13,915 nucleotides of DNA from NCBI GenBank assembly GCA_023426435.1, contig JAFAAS010000100.1:1-13915 (forward strand). The letters are read 5' to 3'. Positions 1 to 5,634 of the stretch are shown here, piece by piece (positions within the stretch are counted from its first letter, which is position 1; each line of letters starts with the position of its first letter). This stretch comes from Verrucomicrobiota bacterium (GTDB taxonomy: Bacteria; Verrucomicrobiota; Verrucomicrobiia; Opitutales; Opitutaceae). Under the pieces are notes generated by a model. It had not been told where the DNA came from and did not search any database. It saw only the letters and a program-made list of their open reading frames with translations. The position numbers were made by a program, and so were the translations under genes.

Positions 1-1145
1 AGCCACATGCGGACGGCGATGCCGCCCGTGCTGAGGGCGAAGGCGAGGATGAGGAGCCAGAAAGCGGAGCGGCCGAGGGTGTCGGGCCAGCGCAGCCAGG
101 AGAAGACGGCGAAGAGGAACGCGAGAACGTAGAGGATGCTTGAAGTGTAGAACGGCTGGGCGGAGTTGAAGCGCGCTTCGACGTCGGTCTTGCGGAGGAT
201 CGCGGGGATTTCGGCTTCGAGCGACGCGCGATAGGCGTGGACGGTGGTGTTGAAAGATTCGGGTTGGTCATTGCGCCACGCGAGGCCGAGGGCGGCGTAG
301 GTGGTGGTGGCGGGATTGAGCGGGTTGCCGGCGAGGGTTTCGCGGAGGGAGACGCCGAGGTTGCGCCAGTTGAGTGGATCGGATTTGTCGGTGACGGGCG
401 GGATCGGGAGCAGGTAGCCGTAGGCTTCAATGGTGGCGAAGCCCTGCGTGAGATCGGCGAAGGCGCGGGCGAGCGTGGCGTCGTGGGGTTCGTTGGCGCG
501 CCGGGCGCGGAGCGCGGCGAGTCCGGCGGGGGCGTCTTTCTCGAAGGTGGAGAGCTGGGTGAGGAAGTCGGAGGTGGGGGTGTTTTCGTCGGCTCGCCCG
601 TGCTCGTGGCCGCGGGGCGAGCGCGGGGCGTTGAGGCTGTGCTGGAGACGCTGATACAGGATCAGGTTTTGGCGGAGCGTGAGCACCGCGCGTTGGAAAG
701 GCGTGCGGAGCGGGGCTTCGACGCCCTCGGCGAGCTTGGCCTGGCGCTCGAGCTCGGCGAGGCCGTGGGCGATTTGGTGATAGGAGAAACGTTTGCCGGC
801 GGCGCCGACGTCGGTGGAGAGATTGAGCAGGGCGAGGACGTCGGGGTGGACGATTTCGAAGGTTTGGTAGTGTTGCGCGACGTCGGGGCGGAAAAAGACA
901 TCGAGGAGCCATTCGGCGGGCTGGAGCCGGCGGCCGTCGGGCGCGGCGACGCGCTGGCGGCCCTGGAAGACGAGGAGCGACGTGCGCGCGACGGTGTCGA
1001 GGGGTTTGAGGCGGCCGTTGACGAGGGTGGGGAGCTGGCCGAAGGCGTTGATGTCGTATTCGGATTTTGGATTCGGCGGGCGGAGCGTGGCGAGGACGGC
1101 CAGCGCGGCGACGGCGAGGACGGCGAAAGGAAGGAAGCGTTTCAT
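1..1145 (-). CDS. ccsA: Cytochrome c biogenesis protein CcsA/ResC type, partial (C-terminus outside window)
   Basis: This is one half of the System II (CcsBA) cytochrome c synthase, which moves haem across the inner membrane and ligates it to apocytochrome CXXCH motifs. I read it by translating from the ATG at 1145. The frame stays open for 381 codons to the left edge, so the haem-handling WWD domain lies outside the window. Residues 1-22 are an N-terminal hydrophobic segment. The motif GQLPTLVNGRLKPLDTVAR (about 36-54) resembles the N-terminal region of long CcsA proteins. A large, mostly hydrophilic region follows, and two membrane segments are visible near residues 333-352 and 359-381. It starts 26 bases after the resB stop on the same strand, so the two genes are almost certainly co-transcribed. 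No Shine-Dalgarno is visible. Family assignment is fairly sure; the conserved catalytic part is not seen. Confidence 0.82.
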   Translation of the reverse strand, partial: MKRFLPFAVLAVAALAVLATLRPPNPKSEYDINAFGQLPTLVNGRLKPLDTVARTSLLVFQGRQRVAAPDGRRLQPAEWLLDVFFRPDVAQHYQTFEIVHPDVLALLNLSTDVGAAGKRFSYHQIAHGLAELERQAKLAEGVEAPLRTPFQRAVLTLRQNLILYQRLQHSLNAPRSPRGHEHGRADENTPTSDFLTQLSTFEKDAPAGLAALRARRANEPHDATLARAFADLTQGFATIEAYGYLLPIPPVTDKSDPLNWRNLGVSLRETLAGNPLNPATTTYAALGLAWRNDQPESFNTTVHAYRASLEAEIPAILRKTDVEARFNSAQPFYTSSILYVLAFLFAVFSWLRWPDTLGRSAFWLLILAFALSTGGIAVRMW

Positions 1146-1171
1146 CGGGCGGTGGAGCCGAGGCTCGGGGG

Positions 1172-2419
1172 TCAGGTGCGGAACTGAGGAGAGGGCGAAG
1201 CGGTGGACACACCCCGCCCTTCGGGCACCCCTCTTTTTAGAGGGGACTTCGGCTCCGGAACGCTCAAGGGGGAGGACGTGCGGCGTCTGGCGAAGGCGAA
1301 GAGGTGGAGGCCGAACTGGATGAGGAAGCCGAGGGTCATCGCGATGCAGGCGATGTAAGGGAGGAGCCAGCTCGGGTTGCGGACGACCTGGAGGATGGAG
1401 GTGGTGTCGTTGTTTTCGAAACCGGCCTGGTAGAACGTGAGGCCCGCGTAGCGCAGCGGGTTGTTCATGAAGATGAGGACCTCGCGATCGTCGATGCCGT
1501 CGGGTGTGGTGAGTCGGACGCGGCTCGAGAAGTTCTTGGGGATGTTGGTGCCGGCGTAGCGGTCGTGCGTGAATTTCAGCAGCGTGAGTGAGAACGGCAG
1601 GTAGTGGCGCGCGAAGCGGAGGGAGATCGCGTAGTTGCGGCCGGCGTGTTCGAAGCGTTGCGGCTCGAGGAGGAGCGTGGAGACGAGGTAGGTGCCGAGG
1701 GAGCCGTCGGGGCCGATGAGATCGACGAACGCGGACGGCATGTTGCGCTCGTCTTGTTTGTAGGTGACGGGCTGCGGTGTGGCGATGAGTTGCGGACCGG
1801 CGCCGGCGTTGGCGTGGGACGGCGGAGCGTGCGGGTTGGCGCGGCGGAGCTGGAGCGTGGAGTTGGGGTAGAAGTGGCGGACGGCGACGCGGAATGGGAG
1901 ACTCGGGTGCTGGGCGGAGACGTGTTTTGCGAGGATCGCTTCGGGGATGGCGGTGACCTGGTCGGCGGCGGGGTCGGTGGTGTCGACGATGGCGAGTTCG
2001 ACGCCGCGGTAGCTCTCGGCGTAGTTCTTCGTTTCGTGGTGGGCGATGCGCAGGTGGTATTCGTCCTGGAAGAGTCCGGTGAAAAGTTCGCCGAGGAGCA
2101 GGATGATGAGGCCGGAGTGGACGAGGTAGATGCCGGATTTGCGCCACGTGAGCTTGAAGCGGAAGAGGTGGGCGGCGACGAGATTGGCGAGGAGGAGGCC
2201 GCCGAGCGTGTAGCCGCCGGGGAAGATCGCGAGGGAGAGGTCGCCGACGGGCCAGAAGACGGCCCAGCTGTGGAAGTATTTTTCCTGCACGGCCCAGACG
2301 CCGATGTTCACCTGGTCGAGCGTCGCGGCGAGGACGAGGACGATCGACAGCGCTATGAGGGCGACGGTGAGTTTGAGGGAGGAGAGGATGTCGCGAAGAT
2401 CGCGCAAGAGTGTGCGCAT
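1172..2419 (-). CDS. resB: ResB-like cytochrome c biogenesis protein (CcsB)
   Basis: This is the partner of CcsA in System II cytochrome c maturation at the inner membrane, with its large middle domain on the periplasmic side. The protein is 415 residues. Membrane segments lie near residues 15-34, 64-86 and 97-117 and near the C-terminus (about 355-377). The long soluble part lies between the third and fourth. His101, in YLVHSGLIILLLGE of the third segment, matches the conserved ResB histidine. I chose the ATG at 2419 because the protein then begins MRTLLRDLRDILSSLKLT, as ResB proteins do. The open frame continues 85 codons upstream, but that part is low-complexity and lies in the divergent regulatory region. 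The last 38 residues, after the final membrane segment, are an odd tail encoded partly by a palindromic repeat (SPLKRGVPEGRGV). It lies upstream of ccsA and divergent from the multihaem cytochromes it probably serves. Confidence 0.88.
   Translation of the reverse strand: MRTLLRDLRDILSSLKLTVALIALSIVLVLAATLDQVNIGVWAVQEKYFHSWAVFWPVGDLSLAIFPGGYTLGGLLLANLVAAHLFRFKLTWRKSGIYLVHSGLIILLLGELFTGLFQDEYHLRIAHHETKNYAESYRGVELAIVDTTDPAADQVTAIPEAILAKHVSAQHPSLPFRVAVRHFYPNSTLQLRRANPHAPPSHANAGAGPQLIATPQPVTYKQDERNMPSAFVDLIGPDGSLGTYLVSTLLLEPQRFEHAGRNYAISLRFARHYLPFSLTLLKFTHDRYAGTNIPKNFSSRVRLTTPDGIDDREVLIFMNNPLRYAGLTFYQAGFENNDTTSILQVVRNPSWLLPYIACIAMTLGFLIQFGLHLFAFARRRTSSPLSVPEPKSPLKRGVPEGRGVSTASPSPQFRT
1211..1272. 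repeat. Palindromic element overlapping the 3' end of resB
   Basis: A perfect 7-bp stem, CCCCTCT/AGAGGGG (1228-1234 and 1239-1245, TTTT loop), sits between CCCTTCGGGC and a GGCTCCGGAACG stretch. It is in frame with resB and encodes the tail residues SPLKRGVPEGRGV. The sequence looks like a dispersed intergenic repeat that has become the C-terminal coding end of resB. There is only one copy in the window, so its dispersed nature is inferred. Confidence 0.5.
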
Positions 2420-2694
2420 GGAGAAAAGGGGATGAGTTTTGGGCGATGCGCGGAGGGCGGGCGCGTGGATGGAGGATGCCTGAAGAAGCGCGGCGGTGCT
2501 GCGCATCCCTTGTGCTCTGCTGTTCAAACTTTGTGACGGTCGGGCAGAAAGTGCGGAGCGGCTGCGCAGGAATTTCGCGGAAGGACGCAAACGATGCGCG
2601 GAGGCTGCCAAAGGATGCGCAGTCGGGATGCGGGGATTCGGGCAAGCTGCAGCAAACCCCGAGTAGCGGCCCAACCCTTCCGAAATCCGAAATC
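2420..2694. promoter_or_regulatory. Divergent intergenic region between resB and the cytochrome genes
   Basis: This 275-bp spacer separates the resB-ccsA unit (minus) from the cytochrome operon (plus), so it must hold promoters for both directions. I see no convincing -35/-10 pair or operator palindrome. It contains a 22-bp sequence repeated before the MtrA-like gene (2601-2622), the related string GCTGCGCATCC near 2499, and a short direct repeat, CCGAAATC twice, ending at the cytochrome start codon. Open frames crossing it are low-complexity and not credible as genes. Confidence 0.45.
2601..2622. repeat. 22-bp repeat, copy 1 (upstream of the monohaem cytochrome)
   Basis: The sequence GAGGCTGCCA...ATGCGCAG is identical over 22 bases to 4713-4734. 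The ends can pair (GGCTGC with GCAGtC, one mismatch here), giving a REP-like stem-loop. It lies 73 bases before the cytochrome c start codon. Confidence 0.7.
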
Positions 2695-3033
2695 ATGAAC
2701 TCCATCGCAAAGATCATTCTTGTCGGCCTCGTGTTCGTTTTCCCCGCAGTGATGAGCCAGGCGGCGCCGGTGGCGGAGAACTGGGAAAATCACTGCCAGA
2801 AGTGCCACGGCGCGGATGGCAAGGGGCAGACGAAGGCGGGAAAGCGCCTCAAAGTGAAAGACTACACCGATGCGAAAGTGCAGGCGGAGATGACCGACGA
2901 GGACATCATTCGCATCACGACCGAAGGGGTGAAGGACGAGAATGGGAAGGAGAAGATGAAAGGGTTTGGCGACGAACTCTCGGCTGAAGAGATCAAGGAG
3001 TTCGTGGCGTTCATCCGGGCGTTCAAGGCGTGA
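2695..3033 (+). CDS. Small exported monohaem cytochrome c (class I)
   Basis: This is a 112-residue electron carrier, probably periplasmic. Residues 1-23 form a signal peptide with likely cleavage after SQA (23/24). The single haem motif is C34-Q-K-C37-H38, followed by GADGKGQTKAGK as in small class I cytochromes. Met88 in the KMKGF segment is the probable sixth haem ligand, and a C-terminal helix (SAEEIKEFVAFIRAF) closes the fold. I chose the ATG at 2695 because it gives a clean signal peptide; the open frame extends upstream to 2410 but that part is not protein-like. It is the first gene of the cytochrome operon, 71 bases before the seven-haem gene, and could shuttle electrons between the inner-membrane and outer-membrane cytochromes or to a terminal reductase. 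No Shine-Dalgarno is present. Confidence 0.9.
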   Translation: MNSIAKIILVGLVFVFPAVMSQAAPVAENWENHCQKCHGADGKGQTKAGKRLKVKDYTDAKVQAEMTDEDIIRITTEGVKDENGKEKMKGFGDELSAEEIKEFVAFIRAFKA

Positions 3034-3069
3034 GATGAGCGGCGGTTGTTGAAGCGAGATTTCTGACGA

Positions 3070-3092
3070 AGAGCGGGCCGGAGACCCGCTCT
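3070..3092 (+). other. Intergenic stem-loop between the first two cytochrome genes
   Basis: A perfect 8-bp stem, AGAGCGGG/CCCGCTCT with a 7-nt loop, lies 37 bases after the monohaem cytochrome stop and ends 12 bases before the next start codon. There is no following T-tract, so it is not a typical intrinsic terminator. It could set mRNA stability or relative expression, or be a dispersed repeat. Confidence 0.6.
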
Positions 3093-3104
3093 GCTTCCGG
3101 CACC

Positions 3105-4598
3105 ATGTCGAATTCCAGCTCGAATCCTTCGTCGAATGCTCCGCGTGCGCGTTCGCATTTCAACAACTGGATCAGCGCGATCGGTTTTGTGGTGGCGCTG
3201 GGCGCGCTGTTCTCGTTCGCGCTGCTGGTGTGGATGGATTTCACGCAGGGGGATGCGAATCCTTATCTGGGAATCTTCACGTATATTGTCGCGCCGAGCT
3301 TCCTCATTGGCGGGCTGGTGCTGGCGGGATTCGGGGCGTGGTTGCAGCGGCGCTGGGCGATCAAGCATGCGGCGACGATGCCGGACAAGTGGCGGCTGGA
3401 TCTCTCGAATCCGCGGCAGCGGCGGATGGTGGCGTTATTTGGCTGCGGGGCGCTCGGGTTTTTGCTGCTGAGCGCGTTTGGCAGTTATCAGACGTATCAC
3501 TATTCGGAGTCGGTGCAGTTCTGCGGCGAGGTGTGTCACCAGGCGATGAATCCGGAATTGGTGACGTATAAACGCGGCTCGCATGCGCGCGTGGACTGCG
3601 TGGAGTGTCACATCGGTTCCGGCGCGGAGTGGTTCTTCAAGGCGAAGATCAACGGCGTGCACCAGTTGATCGCGTATACGTTGGACAACTACAACCGGCC
3701 GATCGAGACGCCGTTGAAAAATCTGCGGCCGGCGCAGGACATCTGCGAGAAGTGCCACTGGCCGGAGAAGTTTCACGGCAACGTCGACATCAACTACACG
3801 CACTTTCTCTCGGACAAGAAGAACACGCCCTACAGCGTGCGGATGTTGATGCACGTGAACCAGAGCAACCCGGATGCGCCGCCGGGCGGGATCCACTGGC
3901 ACGTGAACGAGAACGAGAAAGTGGAATACTACGCGACCGACGAAAAGCGGCAGGAGATCCCGTGGATGCGCGTGACCAATCTGCGCAACGGCACCGCGCG
4001 GGTGTTCAAGACGGAGGAGTTCGAAGGCGAGCCGCCGGCGGACAAGATTCGCGTGATGGATTGCATGGATTGCCACAACCGGCCGGCGCACGTGTTTCCG
4101 ACGGCGAACGATCTGGTGGAGCGGGCGATGGCGTCGGGCGCGCTCAGCACGCAGCTGCCGAACATCAAGCGCGAGGCGGTGAAGGCGATGGAGCAGGAAA
4201 TGGCGACGGATGCGGAAGCGCCGGGCAAGATCGCCGCGTATTTGGAATCTCGTTACAGCGGCCATCCGCATCTGACGGGGGCGGTGGAGACCGTGCAGCG
4301 GTTGTTCGCGACATCGATCTTCCCGGAACGGAAGGCGGACTGGCGCGTGTATCCGAACAACATCGGGCACAAGGACTGGCTTGGCTGCTTCCGGTGTCAT
4401 GACGACAAGCACAAGACCGAGACGGGCGAAGGCGTGCGGTCGAGCGATTGCAATTCGTGTCACACGATTCTTTCGCAGGGCAGCGGGTCGCAGCTCGATT
4501 TGTTGTCGGCGAGCGGACTCGAGTTCGAGCACCCGGACGGCGACCTCGATCCCGATCTCACGTGCTCGGATTGTCACAACGGCGGGATTCAGAAGTAA
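3105..4598 (+). CDS. Seven-haem inner-membrane NapC/NirT-type cytochrome, ImcH-like
   Basis: This is probably the quinol-oxidising inner-membrane cytochrome that passes electrons to periplasmic carriers. The protein is 497 residues. Three membrane segments are visible near 21-44, 54-80 and 108-126, followed by a large periplasmic domain. Haem motifs are C140-x3-C144-H, C165-x2-C168-H, C214-C217-H, C320-C323-H, C428-C431-H, C449-C452-H and C487-C490-H: seven sites, the first a CX3CH. The context SVQFCGEVCHQAMNPE followed by HARVDCVECHIGSG matches NapC/NirT-type cytochromes. The layout (three N-terminal membrane segments, seven haems, about 500 residues) matches Geobacter ImcH, as far as I recall that protein. 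It is followed by a 223-bp spacer and then the outer-membrane conduit genes. The direction of electron flow is not shown. A role in nitrite or nitrate reduction is less likely because no such reductase is nearby. Confidence 0.88.
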   Translation: MSNSSSNPSSNAPRARSHFNNWISAIGFVVALGALFSFALLVWMDFTQGDANPYLGIFTYIVAPSFLIGGLVLAGFGAWLQRRWAIKHAATMPDKWRLDLSNPRQRRMVALFGCGALGFLLLSAFGSYQTYHYSESVQFCGEVCHQAMNPELVTYKRGSHARVDCVECHIGSGAEWFFKAKINGVHQLIAYTLDNYNRPIETPLKNLRPAQDICEKCHWPEKFHGNVDINYTHFLSDKKNTPYSVRMLMHVNQSNPDAPPGGIHWHVNENEKVEYYATDEKRQEIPWMRVTNLRNGTARVFKTEEFEGEPPADKIRVMDCMDCHNRPAHVFPTANDLVERAMASGALSTQLPNIKREAVKAMEQEMATDAEAPGKIAAYLESRYSGHPHLTGAVETVQRLFATSIFPERKADWRVYPNNIGHKDWLGCFRCHDDKHKTETGEGVRSSDCNSCHTILSQGSGSQLDLLSASGLEFEHPDGDLDPDLTCSDCHNGGIQK

Positions 4599-4620
4599 GC
4601 GCCCGGCGAGGAGGAATCCC

Positions 4621-4736
4621 GTGCAAGCCATCCCTTATCCGCGGCGAGGCGCATGGGTTGCGGGAGGGATCATGCACGATTTGCCGCCAAGATTTGCAGC
4701 AATGGCTGCAGTGAGGCTGCCAAAGGATGCGCAGCC
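4621..4736. repeat. Structured intergenic element with three stem-loops and 22-bp repeat copy 2
   Basis: The 223-bp spacer (4599-4821) between the seven-haem and eight-haem genes holds consecutive inverted repeats. At 4621-4677, GTGCA and ATCCCT pair with AGGGAT and TGCAC, with CCGC/GCGG inside. At 4695-4710, TGCAGC pairs with GCTGCA around an AATG loop. At 4715-4736, GGCTGC pairs with GCAGCC. The last includes the 22-bp sequence (4713-4734) also found at 2601-2622. No gene is credible here. The remainder (4737-4821) shows nothing distinctive. Confidence 0.6.
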
Positions 4737-4821
4737 AGCGGCGGCCGACATCCGATAGAGTAAGCACACTGCCTCACAAGCCGTCCTGCGGACACCCACT
4801 CAGCCGCCAACGCCTCTTCGT

Positions 4822-5604
4822 ATGACCCCACGTTTTCGTTGCACGAAAAATACCCTGCTCTTCGGCGGTGTCGCCGTGTGGGGACTCCTGTTGATCGGTT
4901 GCGTGACGGCGAACCGCACGCTGATGGCGCCTCCGGCCACGGTGCCGAACGCGAAGTTCGTCGGCTCGCAGGAGTGTTCCGAATGCCATGAGAACGTGAC
5001 GTCCTCGTTTCACGATGCGACGCATGCGAATCTGATGACAAGCGGCGAGCACGCGCTCGGGATTGGATGCGAGTCGTGTCATGGTCCCGGCAGCGCGCAC
5101 GTGAAGTCCGGCGGCGAAGTGGGCACGATCGTGAATCCCGGCAGCTCGCCGGAGACCTGTTTCCAGTGTCACCTCGACAAGCGGGGCGAGTTCGCGCTGC
5201 CGCACGCGCATCCGGTGATGGAAGGCAAAGTGACCTGCAACGACTGCCACGACCCGCATTCGGGTGACGCGGTGATCGGTGGCGGCACGAATTTGGTGTC
5301 GGCGGATGCGGCCTGCTTGAGCTGCCACGAAGCGCAGCGCGGGCCGTTCGTGTTCGAGCACGAGGCGCTGCGCGACAACTGCACGACCTGCCACAATCCG
5401 CACGGCACCGTGAACGCGAAGATGCTGAAATCGCGCAATCCGACGCTCTGCCTGCAGTGCCACTTCCAGCAGCAGACCGCGAGCGGCCAGCTGATGATTG
5501 GCGGTCGCGATCACGCGGCCTTCGTTCAGCGCGGCACCTGCTGGACGGCGGGATGCCACGAGGCCGTCCACGGCTCGCACGTCAATTCGTCGCTGCGTTT
5601 CTAA
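4822..5604 (+). CDS. Octahaem MtrA/DmsE-type cytochrome with lipoprotein signal
   Basis: This is the likely periplasmic haem wire that plugs the outer-membrane barrel encoded next. The protein is 260 residues. Residues 1-26 form a signal with basic n-region and hydrophobic core, ending in a lipobox LIGC at Cys27, so the protein is predicted to be lipid-anchored; +2 is Val, not Asp. Haem motifs begin at C52, C83, C113, C139, C165, C187 and C210 (all CXXCH). The last is C240-WTAG-C245-H246, a CX4CH. The ending (RGTCWTAGCHEAVHGSHVNSS) is typical of DmsE/MtrA-family cytochromes. MtrA itself is decahaem and about 330 residues, so this is a shorter eight-haem form, comparable in haem number with Geobacter OmaB/OmaC. 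The gap to the barrel gene is 30 bases, pointing to one transcript. No Shine-Dalgarno is seen. Confidence 0.87.
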   Translation: MTPRFRCTKNTLLFGGVAVWGLLLIGCVTANRTLMAPPATVPNAKFVGSQECSECHENVTSSFHDATHANLMTSGEHALGIGCESCHGPGSAHVKSGGEVGTIVNPGSSPETCFQCHLDKRGEFALPHAHPVMEGKVTCNDCHDPHSGDAVIGGGTNLVSADAACLSCHEAQRGPFVFEHEALRDNCTTCHNPHGTVNAKMLKSRNPTLCLQCHFQQQTASGQLMIGGRDHAAFVQRGTCWTAGCHEAVHGSHVNSSLRF

Positions 5605-5634
5605 CCCCGACCGTCACCTCAACCCTCGCCCGCC

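Noticed and set aside
237..1187. Plus-strand open frame of 316 codons
   Set aside because: It is rich in Gly, Glu and Val with no domain, and is antisense to the well-supported CcsA frame. It is a by-product of high GC content.
427..1212. Minus-strand open frame of 261 codons, rich in Arg and Pro
   Set aside because: It is out of frame with CcsA on the same strand and its composition is that of a shifted frame.
1604..2536. Plus-strand open frame of 310 codons
   Set aside because: Antisense to ResB, dominated by Glu, Gly and Val, with no recognisable motif.
2410..2694. N-terminal extension of the monohaem cytochrome
   Set aside because: It is low-complexity, runs through the divergent regulatory region and would bury the clear signal peptide that starts at 2695.
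3070..3092. Hairpin as an intrinsic terminator
   Set aside because: No T-tract follows, and the next cytochrome gene starts 12 bases later.
3435..4631. Minus-strand open frame of 398 codons
   Set aside because: Antisense to the seven-haem cytochrome; His/Arg-rich shadow of its codons.
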